Below, one piece after another: positions 27,419-35,068 of a stretch of 64,000 nucleotides of DNA (positions within the stretch are counted from its first letter, which is position 1; each line of letters begins with the position of its first letter). The notes beneath the pieces were generated by a model that saw nothing but the letters and a program-made list of their open reading frames with translations, had not been told where the DNA came from and searched no databases. Source of the stretch: Buchananella hordeovulneris. Lineage in GTDB: Bacteria; Actinomycetota; Actinomycetes; Actinomycetales; Actinomycetaceae. The position numbers were made by a program, and so were the translations under genes. The DNA lies in contig NZ_MQVS01000012.1 of NCBI RefSeq assembly GCF_001907235.1, positions 1 to 64,000 of the forward strand, in the 5' to 3' direction.

Positions 27419-28405
27419 ATGACACACGCCATTGGCATCGACGTCGGTGGCACGACGATCAAAGCAGGCGTGGCCTCGATGGGGGGCATGCTGCTGGCCA
27501 AGCGCCAGGTGCCCACGCCCAAGGAGGTGCCAGCTCTCGTGGAGACCATCGCCCAGATCGCGCGCGAGCTGCGCGAGGATGTGCGGGCGGGCAAAGTGCG
27601 CGACGGCAATCGTGTCTTGTCTCCCGCCGAGCTGGTCACACCCATCGGGGTGGCCGTGCCCGGCATCGTGGAGGAGGAACAAGGCCTCGCGCTGCTGTCT
27701 GCCAACCTCGGTTGGAAGAACGTGCCCATGCGCGACATGTTGGCCGAGGCCTGCGGAGTGCCGGTAGCTTTCGGGCACGACGTCCGCTCCGGGGCCGTGG
27801 CCGAGGCCCGGTGGGGAGACGGCAGCCGCAACATGCTGTTCGTGGCGCTCGGCACCGGCATCGGTGCGGGCCTCGTGCTGCACGGAGAACCGGTCATCGG
27901 CGGCGGATTCGCGGGCGAGATCGGCCAAATCCTGGTACGTGACCCAGACAATCCGAGCGGCTGGATCGAACTGGAAAAGATCGCGGCGGCTTCTGCCGTG
28001 TGTGCCCGGTTCGCCGCCACCCTGCCGCCTGCTGAACGGGAAGCCTCCATCGCGCAGGGAGCGTACGGCGTCGAAATGGCGGCGAAGGCAGGCAATGTCG
28101 ACGCCCAGCGGGTGATGCGGGAGGCGGTTGAGGCTCTCAGTGAGATTCTGGCCACCATCGTCGGCACGCTCGGCTCGATTCGTATCGTGATCGGTGGGGG
28201 CCTGGCCAACGCGGGAGAGTTCCTGCTCACCCCCCTGCGGCAGGCGCTGGCCGAGCGATTGACCATCGCCCCCGTCCCGGAGGTGGTGCGCGCCCAGCTT
28301 GGGTCGTGGGCCCAATGCCTCGGGCGAGCCCGCATCGCCCTAGACATGGCGGGCTACGGCGAGCCGGTGTACGGACCGGACGGCAAGATCATCGAACGGA
28401 ACTGA
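27419..28405 (+). CDS. ROK-family sugar kinase
   Basis: This 328-residue kinase has the phosphate-1 motif IGIDVGGTTIKAG near its start, the catalytic Asp in AFGHDVRSGAVAE (about 121) and LGTGIGAGLV (about 143). The region that in classical ROK kinases holds the CxCGxxGCxE zinc motif reads DPDNPSGWIELEKIAA, with no cysteines, so zinc is unlikely to be bound there. It follows the SIS gene in the same unit. It could phosphorylate free HexNAc released by GH112, or tagatose-6-phosphate. Neither can be read directly. Confidence 0.85.
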   Translation: MTHAIGIDVGGTTIKAGVASMGGMLLAKRQVPTPKEVPALVETIAQIARELREDVRAGKVRDGNRVLSPAELVTPIGVAVPGIVEEEQGLALLSANLGWKNVPMRDMLAEACGVPVAFGHDVRSGAVAEARWGDGSRNMLFVALGTGIGAGLVLHGEPVIGGGFAGEIGQILVRDPDNPSGWIELEKIAAASAVCARFAATLPPAEREASIAQGAYGVEMAAKAGNVDAQRVMREAVEALSEILATIVGTLGSIRIVIGGGLANAGEFLLTPLRQALAERLTIAPVPEVVRAQLGSWAQCLGRARIALDMAGYGEPVYGPDGKIIERN

Positions 28406-28414
28406 GACATATCG

Positions 28415-28444
28415 GACGGGCCGGCACTGGGGTGCCGGCCCGTC
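28415..28444 (+). terminator. Hairpin between ROK kinase and aldolase genes
   Basis: GACGGGCCGGCAC (28415-28427) pairs perfectly with GTGCCGGCCCGTC (28432-28444) around a 4-nt loop and is followed by GCCTTT. The aldolase 42 bp downstream may have its own promoter or depend on read-through. Confidence 0.75.
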
Positions 28445-28485
28445 GCCTTTGGCAGACTAGAGCAACACAACGAAGTGGAGGAAAC

Positions 28486-29328
28486 ATGTTCGCATCGACC
28501 GCGCAACTGGCCGCCCAAGCTGCGAGCGAGGGCCACGGACTGGGGGCATTCAACGTCGTGCTGCTGGACCACGCCGAAGCGTTCGTGGCCGCCGCCGAAG
28601 AGGTGGGGGCCCCCGTCGTGCTCCAGATCAGCGAGAATGCGGTGAAATACCACGGGGCCTTGGAGCCACTGGCGCAGGCCGTCCTGGCCCTGGCGCGGCG
28701 GGCCGCAGTGCCGGTCGCCGTGCACCTGGACCACGCCGAGAGCGTGGAATTGTGTCGCCAAGCGGTAGCGCTCGGCTTTTCCTCCGTGATGTACGACGGT
28801 TCGAAGCTTTCGTGGGAAGACAACGTCGCCACCACCGCTGAGGTGGTCCGCCTGTGCCACAGCGGCCCGCAGGGACGCGTTGACGTGGAGGCCGAACTGG
28901 GCGAGGTTGGCGGCAAAAACGGGGTCCACGATCCCTCTGCCCGTACCGATCCGCAAGACGCCGCCCGCTTCGTGGCTGCCACTGGGGTGGATCTGCTGGC
29001 GGTGGCGGTCGGCTCGTCCCACGCCATGACCACCCGCGGTGCGCAACTGGACAACGCTCTCATCGGCCAGATCGCGGCCGCCGTGCCGGTGCCGTTGGTG
29101 CTGCACGGTTCCTCCGGAGTAAGCGACGACGGCATGGTGGCGGCCATAAAAGCCGGTATGACAAAAATCAATGTCTCCACCCATCTGAACAAACTCTTCA
29201 CGGCCGCCGTGCGTGAGTTCCTGGCGGCGGAGCCAAATGTTGTTGATCCCCGTAAGTATTTTCGGGTCGGCAACGCGGTTATCCAGGCCGAGGTGGCGCG
29301 CCTGCTGCGGTTGTACCGCCCCAGCTAA
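28486..29328 (+). CDS. kbaY: Class II tagatose/fructose-bisphosphate aldolase
   Basis: This 280-residue zinc aldolase cleaves a ketose-1,6-bisphosphate to DHAP and glyceraldehyde-3-phosphate. Visible features are [15 protein letters not shown], the metal site HLDHAES (about 78), [20 protein letters not shown], and LHGSSGVSD with a metal-binding His. ATG 28486 follows GGAGGAAAC and gives the normal family start; the frame extends upstream but through the preceding hairpin. I assign it as tagatose-bisphosphate aldolase because a GatZ/KbaZ subunit is encoded at 7078-8364 and an AgaS-like gene is nearby. A fructose-bisphosphate role cannot be excluded. Confidence 0.85.
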   Translation: MFASTAQLAAQAASEGHGLGAFNVVLLDHAEAFVAAAEEVGAPVVLQISENAVKYHGALEPLAQAVLALARRAAVPVAVHLDHAESVELCRQAVALGFSSVMYDGSKLSWEDNVATTAEVVRLCHSGPQGRVDVEAELGEVGGKNGVHDPSARTDPQDAARFVAATGVDLLAVAVGSSHAMTTRGAQLDNALIGQIAAAVPVPLVLHGSSGVSDDGMVAAIKAGMTKINVSTHLNKLFTAAVREFLAAEPNVVDPRKYFRVGNAVIQAEVARLLRLYRPS

Positions 29329-29423
29329 AGCCAGGAAAACCTCAGGTTGCTCATGCCAGACTGGACGCAGAGCCCGGCCCGTGCAGGCACGGATTGGGGG
29401 AAGAAGACGCGGAAAGGACCACG

Positions 29424-30056
29424 ATGACGGCAAAACAACGCCCGCATCGCATCGGGGTTATGGGCGGAACTTTCGACCCAATCCATCACGGACACTTGGT
29501 TGCCGCCAGTGAGGTTGCCCACGAATTTGCGCTCGACGAGGTCATTTTTGTGCCGACGGCCTCCCAACCGTTTAAACGCGGCAAGCGGGTGGCGCCAGCC
29601 GAGCACCGTTACCTGATGTGCGTAATCGCCACGGCCGCCAATCCCCGGTTCTCGGTCTCCCGGGTCGACATTGAGCGGGGTGGCACCACCTACACCATCG
29701 ACACGCTCCGTGACCTACGGGAGGCACACCCGCAGGCCGAGCTGTTCTTCATCACGGGGGCCGACGCCCTGGAACGCATCATGGACTGGAAAGAGGTGGA
29801 CGAACTCTTCCAACTCGCCCACTTCGTGGGGGTGACACGGCCAGGACACCACATGGACACCCGCAAACTGTCGGAGTTGGGCGTGTGGCTGGTCGACATC
29901 CCGGCGATGGCGATTTCTTCAACAGACTGCCGCGCCCGAGTGACGCGGGGGGCGCCCGTCTGGTACTTAGTTCCAGATGGAGTGGTCCAATACATCGGCA
30001 AGCACAGCTTGTACCTCGACGCTGCCCAGCCGCCGCGCGCGACGGGCGGGAACTAG
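29424..30056 (+). CDS. nadD: Nicotinate-nucleotide adenylyltransferase
   Basis: NadD joins nicotinate mononucleotide and ATP to form deamido-NAD. The 210-residue protein has the nucleotidyltransferase motif [15 protein letters not shown] near its N-terminus, [10 protein letters not shown] in the middle, and the phosphate-binding ISSTDCRAR near 165, a variant of the usual ISSTxIR. ATG 29424 follows GGAAAGGACC. It begins the nadD - membrane protein - rsfS unit. Confidence 0.94.
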   Translation: MTAKQRPHRIGVMGGTFDPIHHGHLVAASEVAHEFALDEVIFVPTASQPFKRGKRVAPAEHRYLMCVIATAANPRFSVSRVDIERGGTTYTIDTLRDLREAHPQAELFFITGADALERIMDWKEVDELFQLAHFVGVTRPGHHMDTRKLSELGVWLVDIPAMAISSTDCRARVTRGAPVWYLVPDGVVQYIGKHSLYLDAAQPPRATGGN

Positions 30057-30068
30057 GAGGAGGACGAC

Positions 30069-31763
30069 ATGACTGACGAGCTGCACGACGAGCCGCGCCG
30101 CACGCGGCGGGAGCTGCGGGAAGCGGAGCGGGAGGCCGGACGCCGGGTACGGCAGGAGTCCGACGCCGCGGCGGCCGCGGCGGGCATCGCGGCCCGGGAA
30201 CGGTTGCGCACCAGCGTGGAGCCCGCCCGCCCGGTATTTGCCAGCCCCGCCTCACCGCGCGTGCCCACCCGCCGCTCAGTGACGCAGGGCCCGGTGGCGC
30301 CGCCCCGCCAGGTTTCGGGGAGCGAATCGACGGCAGTGTTGCCGCTGCAACACAAGCCTACGGGCGGCAATCCGCCCGCGGTGCGGCGCGCCACCCCACC
30401 TGCGGGATTCTCTAGCCGCGAGTTGTATGCGCGCCCGGCCACCCCGCCCGCTTCCCCCCGCCCGAGTCTGGACCAAACCGTCGTCAGCCCGCCCACACCA
30501 GGTAGGGGACTGTCGCAGCCTGCCGCTCGCGCCATCGAAACCTCCGCAGTGCGGCCGTTTACACCACCGGCGGGCGCCCGGGTGCGGCCCAGCGTCGCTG
30601 CGGCTGTCGCCGCGCCACCTGTCTCTCCGCCGAGTCCGACCCCGGCGGCGGGCGCCCCGAGTGCCGCCCGCGTCAAACCGGTGACGATGCCGTCACCTGT
30701 GCCGTCGGCCCCCGGGCAGCCTGCCGCCACTGCGCCAGAGACCCCAGCAGACGACGCCAATGTTCCTTCGCGTCGCTCCATGCGGGATAGGTCCGGCAAA
30801 CGTGAAGTGGACGAGCCGACCGAAGTCTCGCGGCAGCGCCGCAAGGTCGTGTCGATGCCGCGGGCGTCGGCCATCCGCACCGTGGACGAGTCGGGGCAGC
30901 TGACGGGCATCCTGCCGGTGACAGCCGCGGTGACCCAAGAGTCGGACGTTGTCGGGGGCGTGGGACTGGCTGAGGAAGCGGGCCAGGCGCCAGTGCCGCC
31001 GTCGGGGGCTTTGCAAAAGCTGGCAGGGAGCGCGGTCGGGTCGGTGGCTAGTGACATCAACGACGCCGCCGCCGCGTTGGCTGCCGAGGTGGCCGCCGAT
31101 GTGGAGGAACCGTCGTTCGAGGCGCTGATATCCGGGGCAGAAACCGTCATTTCGGCCTCGCCGCTGTTTGAGACCGCGGGGCCAAGTGCCGGCCCCGGGA
31201 CATCCTTGCCGATGGCGCCCAACGTGCCCGCAACCCCGGCAGCCGTCACCCCGGCAGCTTCCGGTTCCCAGGCCGCTGTCCCTCCGCCGCCCGCCGCGGC
31301 CGCAGAGGGGGGAGTCACCCGCGTCTCGGCCTGGAAGCGGCAGGCGGGAGCCGGGCAGGCAGACAGCCCCGTCGACGCGGTCGATGCCCTCATCTCCAAG
31401 ACCGATCCGCCCAAGTCGCTCACGGGGGATGTCCCGTCCTGGACGTCGGCCACCGGAGTGCCGGTGACAGCGGCCAAGACGGCGGACCCCGAAACCCAGT
31501 CCTTCGCCGACATTATTGCCGCGCCGGTGGAGAAATCCACCGAGGCTCCGGCGATGCAGGAGGCCATGCGGGCCAGCGCCGGGCAACTGGGTAACGCCCC
31601 CGCCCCGCCCGCCCGCCGCTCGCGCTCCTGGCTGCTGTGGTTGGTGCTGCTGACCTTGTCCATCGCGATTGGTTTTGGTATCTGGTACGCGTGGGCGAAC
31701 TTCTTTAATGAGTCGTCTGCGGCAGTGCACAGTGTTATGGATTGGAGCAGTGGTGGTAGCTGA
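30069..31763 (+). CDS. Pro/Ala-rich single-pass membrane protein
   Basis: This 564-residue protein starts 12 bp after nadD behind GGAGGAGGA. Residues 1-55 are highly charged and probably helical (RRTRRELREAEREAGRR). Residues about 60-500 are low-complexity, rich in Pro, Ala, Val, Ser and Thr, with no recognisable domain. A single hydrophobic segment (WLLWLVLLTLSIAIGFGIW, about 521-539) lies near the C-terminus and leaves about 25 residues beyond. The topology suggests a large disordered cytoplasmic part with a C-terminal anchor. In many actinobacteria a LytR-type gene sits between nadD and rsfS; this protein is not of that family. Its function is unknown. Confidence 0.8.
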   Translation: MTDELHDEPRRTRRELREAEREAGRRVRQESDAAAAAAGIAARERLRTSVEPARPVFASPASPRVPTRRSVTQGPVAPPRQVSGSESTAVLPLQHKPTGGNPPAVRRATPPAGFSSRELYARPATPPASPRPSLDQTVVSPPTPGRGLSQPAARAIETSAVRPFTPPAGARVRPSVAAAVAAPPVSPPSPTPAAGAPSAARVKPVTMPSPVPSAPGQPAATAPETPADDANVPSRRSMRDRSGKREVDEPTEVSRQRRKVVSMPRASAIRTVDESGQLTGILPVTAAVTQESDVVGGVGLAEEAGQAPVPPSGALQKLAGSAVGSVASDINDAAAALAAEVAADVEEPSFEALISGAETVISASPLFETAGPSAGPGTSLPMAPNVPATPAAVTPAASGSQAAVPPPPAAAAEGGVTRVSAWKRQAGAGQADSPVDAVDALISKTDPPKSLTGDVPSWTSATGVPVTAAKTADPETQSFADIIAAPVEKSTEAPAMQEAMRASAGQLGNAPAPPARRSRSWLLWLVLLTLSIAIGFGIWYAWANFFNESSAAVHSVMDWSSGGS

Positions 31764-32175
31764 TAGTGCAGCGATAGCCGCGACCCGGGCAGCGGCCCGG
31801 GCAGCGGCGGAAAAGAAGGCCGAGGCGATCATCGCGTTGGACGTCTCGGAACGCATCGTGCTGACCGATGTCTTCCTGGTCGCCTCCGGGGCCTCGGAAC
31901 GGCAGGTACGGGCCATCGTCGACGCCGTGGACGAGGAGATGCTCAAGGCCGGGTTGCGGCCCGCCCGCAAGGAGGGCATCGCCGAGGGGCGCTGGGCGTT
32001 GCTGGACTACGGGTCGGTGATCGTGCACGTGCAGCATGAAGAAGACCGGGAGTTCTATGCCCTGGAGCGGCTGTGGAGTGATTGCCCCCGCATCGAACTG
32101 GACCTCAGCGATGTGGTGGTGCAGGACGGTCCGCCGGACCTGGATGATTACCTCTACGGCGGCGCCAACGCCTAG
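31753..32175 (+). CDS. rsfS: Ribosome silencing factor RsfS
   Basis: RsfS binds L14 on the 50S subunit and blocks subunit joining when nutrients are short. The 140-residue sequence shows the family core: AEAIIALDVSERIVLTDVFLVASG, SERQVRAIVDAV, GRWALLDYGSVIVHVQ and EDREFYALERLW. I place the start at GTG 31753, with GGAG at 31744-31747; a GTG at 31750 is also possible. Either start overlaps the end of the preceding gene, suggesting coupling. A hairpin with TTTT follows. Confidence 0.93.
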   Translation: MVADSAAIAATRAAARAAAEKKAEAIIALDVSERIVLTDVFLVASGASERQVRAIVDAVDEEMLKAGLRPARKEGIAEGRWALLDYGSVIVHVQHEEDREFYALERLWSDCPRIELDLSDVVVQDGPPDLDDYLYGGANA

Positions 32176-32181
32176 GGGAAG

Positions 32182-32217
32182 AGCGGCGGGGGAGCAGGGA
32201 CTCCGCCGCCGCTTTTC
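32182..32217 (+). terminator. Rho-independent terminator of the nadD-rsfS unit
   Basis: AGCGGCGGGGGAG (32182-32194) pairs with CTCCGCCGCCGCT (32201-32213) with one mismatch, followed by TTTTCG. Confidence 0.8.
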
Positions 32218-32311
32218 GTTGCAAATCCGGGCCATACGTCGGTGTGACCGGGCTAACGGCCACTCGATTTGCGCCCGGGCCGTGGGCCTGGCTAATATAC
32301 ATCTTGCTCGA

Positions 32312-32384
32312 GGGGCTATGGCGCAGTTGGTAGCGCGCTTCCATGGCATGGAAGAGGTCGGGGGTTCGAATCCCCCTAGCTCCA
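32312..32384 (+). tRNA. tRNA-Ala (GGC anticodon)
   Basis: The 73-nt gene folds as a full cloverleaf. The acceptor stem is GGGGCTA with TAGCTCC (one G-T pair) and discriminator A. The anticodon stem CTTCC/GGAAG holds the loop ATGGCAT, giving anticodon GGC. The T arm reads GGGGGTTCGAATCCCCC. The CCA end is not encoded. A hairpin and T-rich run follow. Confidence 0.97.
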
Positions 32385-32398
32385 CTCCTCAACAGGTT

Positions 32399-32430
32399 GC
32401 CTCGCCGGATGGCGGGGCGATTTTGTTTTT
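32399..32430 (+). terminator. Terminator of tRNA-Ala
   Basis: GCCTCGCC (32399-32406) pairs with GGCGGGGC (32411-32418) around GGAT, followed by GATTTTGTTTTT. This is one of the most canonical T-tract terminators in the window. Confidence 0.85.
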
Positions 32431-33352
32431 CTGGCCGTGGGGTGACAGGTGCCGCTGGGTGTGGGCGCTTCGTTCGCTGCCAGTTGGCGTTGTCCCGCCG
32501 TTGTTCCAGGCGCTGCTGGGCGATGGGGGGGGGCTGTGGCGGACGGTGGTTGTTGTGGCACTAGCCGACGTCGATGCGCTGTGTGGAGTTGGGGCCGGGG
32601 TGGGCTGTTGGGTGGGCAGTGTTTGGCGTACCGGTCAGGGGCATGCGGCCATCGGAGGCTGTCTCGGTCGACGCTAGTGGCTCCCGTGTTGGCCGTCGTC
32701 AACATCGACACCTCCCGGCGCCCCACCATCATGCCTTTAGCGCACCATCATGCCCTTGTGTCACCATCATGCCCTTATTTCAGTGATTTAAGGACATGGC
32801 GGTGCACTTAGAGCATGATGGTGCGGCAAGGGCATGGTGGTGCAGCGATCTGCTGGCCGTCGCCGGGCGTGGTGGTGTGCTAAGGGCGTGGTGGTGCAGC
32901 GATCTGCTGGCCATCTTCGGGTGTCGCGGTGGCACAAGAGCATGATGGTGCGGCAAGGGCATGGTGGTGCACCTCCAGCGGTGGGTGCTGGCGGCGGTAT
33001 GACCGGGCTTCTTCCTCGGGCATCGGCGGCTTGGGCACCGTCTTGCCCGCAAGGACCGTGTTGTCACGCCCGGCAGCTTGCTTGCGAGTGTCAAGCCCCC
33101 TCCGGGATTATCCCCCAGGCCATAAGCCCCCAATTTCCGCGCCGCACCAGGCAAAACCCCGATCATAAGCACCATGCTTGTGCCTATAACTCCCGGGGGG
33201 CAGGCTTTTGCGCAGTGGCCAGCTTCAGGGCAGCGCCGGAGGGGAGTTTCGACCTTCGTGGTCAGTTGACGACCGCAGCAGCAACTTCACCACGTCAGCG
33301 CCCGCTGCAGACTCGCGCCATTGACCACCGATGCGGTCGATAGCATAGAGGC
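32431..33352. other. Gene-free region between tRNA-Ala and the GIY-YIG gene
   Basis: I find no credible protein gene in these 922 bp. Short open frames in both directions give low-complexity peptides without family features. The only clear structure is the repeat array at 32724-32969. From about 33080 onward the base composition shifts toward lower GC, continuing into the next gene. Confidence 0.65.
32724..32969. repeat. Inverted array of eleven 15-bp repeats, 19-bp period
   Basis: Three units close to CACCATCATGCCCTT start at 32724, 32743 and 32762. Eight units in the opposite orientation (AAGGGCATGGTGGTG and variants) start at 32790, 32809, 32828, 32863, 32882, 32917, 32936 and 32955. Within each group the period is exactly 19 bp (15-bp unit plus 4-bp variable spacer). 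Two gaps are lengthened by the same 16-bp insert CAGCGATCTGCTGGCC (from 32843 and from 32897). A 13-bp AT-rich centre, ATTTCAGTGATTT (32777-32789), separates the two orientations. It is non-coding on both strands, and the units are too short and too close for a CRISPR. Confidence 0.9.
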
Positions 33353-34258
33353 ATGAGGGGCAAGCATATTGATCTGTTTCTCGTCGATGGCGAGTTCGGG
33401 GGGATCGTAACGGCGGATGTGTCTGGCTGGACGGGCCACGTCGTCACTGGCCCCCGGTTAGCGCTGAGGCGAATGCTTGCGCGGTGGGACGCCCAAACAA
33501 ACGGCGTCTACCTTTTACTCGGGAGCGACGATTCTGCCGTCGAGTCGCTAAGGTGTTACATCGGTCGCACCGAGAGTTTTGCTGACAGGCTCAAAGTGCA
33601 TGCCGCAAGGAAGACCTGGTGGGACCGAGTGGTGCTGATTTCCTCGCGCGAAGAGGCATTCAATGAAGGCTATTGGGCACATCTGGAGTACCGGATGCTC
33701 GATATCGCGATCCAGGCGCGGCGATCCACGTTGGATGACAATAAGCAAACCCCGCAGCCGCGCAAACTCTCGGAAGCGCAACAGTCTGACGCGGAGGCCT
33801 TCCTTGAGCAGGTCCTCTCCATCCTGCCGGTTCTCGGTATTAATGTCTTGCGAGCGTCGAAACCTCGCCGCCTCGAACTGTCTGACATGCCGAGACTAGA
33901 GGCTTCACCAACCTTTCGGATTCAAGTTCCGTCCAAGGGAGTCGATGCTGCCGCAAGGATCGTGCAAGGGGAGTTCTTCCTCCTGGAGGGATCCCGCCTG
34001 GTCAGCACCTGGGGTGGGAAGGGCAAGAGCGAAGCAACCAAACGTTCATACGCGAATCTGCATGCCCGTCGAGACAAGTTCATCGCCGACGGCACCTTCA
34101 GGCGTGAGGGCGACTTGCTGCTCGTCACCCGCGACGTCGCGATGTCTCCATCGACAGCTTCCTCACTGGCGCTGGGGAACTCGACTTCGGGTCCCGGTAC
34201 CTGGCGCTGGGAAGGGGGAACATACCGCGACTGGGAGGACAGCGGGCCGCGCGCGTAG
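33353..34258 (+). CDS. GIY-YIG nuclease-like protein with DUF4357
   Basis: This 301-residue protein has an N-terminal GIY-YIG-type fold: NGVYLLLG (about 45) and CYIGRTESFADRLKVH (about 66), followed by WWDRVVLISS and EGYWAHLEYRML with the candidate catalytic Glu. The C-terminal third (about 195-290) matches DUF4357: ARIVQGEFFLLEGSRL, SYANLHARRDKFIADGTF, SPSTASSLALG, and GTWRWEGG. Such proteins are often annotated near restriction or mobile genes, but no methylase or integrase is nearby. Base composition is lower in GC than the housekeeping genes, consistent with transfer. The stop codon lies inside a 20-bp direct repeat. Confidence 0.85.
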   Translation: MRGKHIDLFLVDGEFGGIVTADVSGWTGHVVTGPRLALRRMLARWDAQTNGVYLLLGSDDSAVESLRCYIGRTESFADRLKVHAARKTWWDRVVLISSREEAFNEGYWAHLEYRMLDIAIQARRSTLDDNKQTPQPRKLSEAQQSDAEAFLEQVLSILPVLGINVLRASKPRRLELSDMPRLEASPTFRIQVPSKGVDAAARIVQGEFFLLEGSRLVSTWGGKGKSEATKRSYANLHARRDKFIADGTFRREGDLLLVTRDVAMSPSTASSLALGNSTSGPGTWRWEGGTYRDWEDSGPRA

Positions 34259-34328
34259 CGAGAAGCGGTGCTCACGGCCGACCCCATGCCACGAGGCCAC
34301 AGTGGACTGCGCGCGTAGCGAGAAGCGG
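34249..34328. repeat. 20-bp direct repeats 60 bp apart
   Basis: GCGCGCGTAGCGAGAAGCGG occurs identically at 34249-34268 and 34309-34328, exactly 60 bp apart. The first copy contains the stop codon (TAG, 34256-34258) of the GIY-YIG gene. The 40 bp between copies is not repeated. This may mark a past duplication or excision junction. Confidence 0.8.
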
Positions 34329-34528
34329 GCGCCGCTTCGAGCGAAGGCTGAAGGTAGTATCGGAGGCGCGGCGATGTGCCGGACGACCAGGCGCAGCAAC
34401 CCCATCAGCAAGGCGCCTAGAGCCCCGTCCAGGCGTCGGCAAGCCAACGTCTCTCAAGCCACAATTGCCTCCTGAATTGTAGACAGGCCCATGCTGGCCG
34501 CGAAGACTAAATGTGAAAGCGTGAACCA

Positions 34529-35068
34529 ATGATCTCATTTACCCGAATTGACCCCCAGGTAGAGTGCGAAGCACTGGTAGACTTCATGACGGGGAATGAG
34601 TGGCCCTTCCACGTCATGTCCGCCCCCTCCGCCGCCGCTGTTCGCAAGGCGGTGGAACGCGGGGTGTATTGTGATAGCGAAAACGAATCCTACTGGATAG
34701 AGCACGCAGAGCTTGGAAGGGTCGGGCTCTTTCGGCTGGAGGATTTAGAGGACGAGACGCCAATGTTCGACCTCAGGCTCGCCGAGGAGTTCCGTGGACG
34801 TGGGTTAGCTGCGCAGATTCTTGCGCATGCCACCAGGTGGGTCTTTGAGAAGCTGCCGAAAATTAGGCGCTTTGAAGGGCAGACCCGCGACGACAACATT
34901 GCTATGCGCAAAGCCTTTGTGCGCGCAGGGTGGGTGAAAGAGGCTTATTATCGTCAAGGCTGGCCGACGGAAGGGCAGGAGGCGCGCGCGTCGGTCGCAT
35001 ATGCGGTGTTGCGGTCCGACTTCGAGAACGGAACCGTTACGCCTGTGCCCTGGGACGAAGAATACTGA
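34529..35068 (+). CDS. GNAT-family N-acetyltransferase
   Basis: This 179-residue protein belongs to the RimJ/RimL-like GNAT group, which transfers acetyl from acetyl-CoA to an amine. The acetyl-CoA site is visible as LAEEFRGRGLAAQILAHAT (about 88-106; motif A, R/QxxGxG/A). FEGQTRDDNIAMRKAFVRAGWVKEAYYR carries the conserved Asn/Ala helix and C-terminal strand of this subfamily. The start ATG 34529 lacks a strong ribosome binding site. The acceptor substrate is unknown. It stands alone in the lower-GC stretch. Confidence 0.85.
   Translation: MISFTRIDPQVECEALVDFMTGNEWPFHVMSAPSAAAVRKAVERGVYCDSENESYWIEHAELGRVGLFRLEDLEDETPMFDLRLAEEFRGRGLAAQILAHATRWVFEKLPKIRRFEGQTRDDNIAMRKAFVRAGWVKEAYYRQGWPTEGQEARASVAYAVLRSDFENGTVTPVPWDEEY

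Noticed and set aside
26437-28347. 636-codon open frame on the minus strand
   Set aside because: It is antisense to the SIS and ROK genes, which have strong motifs and ribosome binding sites.
32724-32969. CRISPR array
   Set aside because: Units are 15 bp with 4-bp spacers and occur in both orientations, and no cas genes are present.
32780-33175. 131-codon minus-strand frame over the repeat array
   Set aside because: The product is His/Pro/Ala-rich low-complexity peptide generated by the 19-bp repeats, which are not a multiple of three. It has no ribosome binding site or known domain.
34163-34447. 94-codon minus-strand frame
   Set aside because: It runs across the 20-bp direct repeats and into the GIY-YIG gene on the other strand. 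The RFSLRA repeats in it are a by-product of those DNA repeats.
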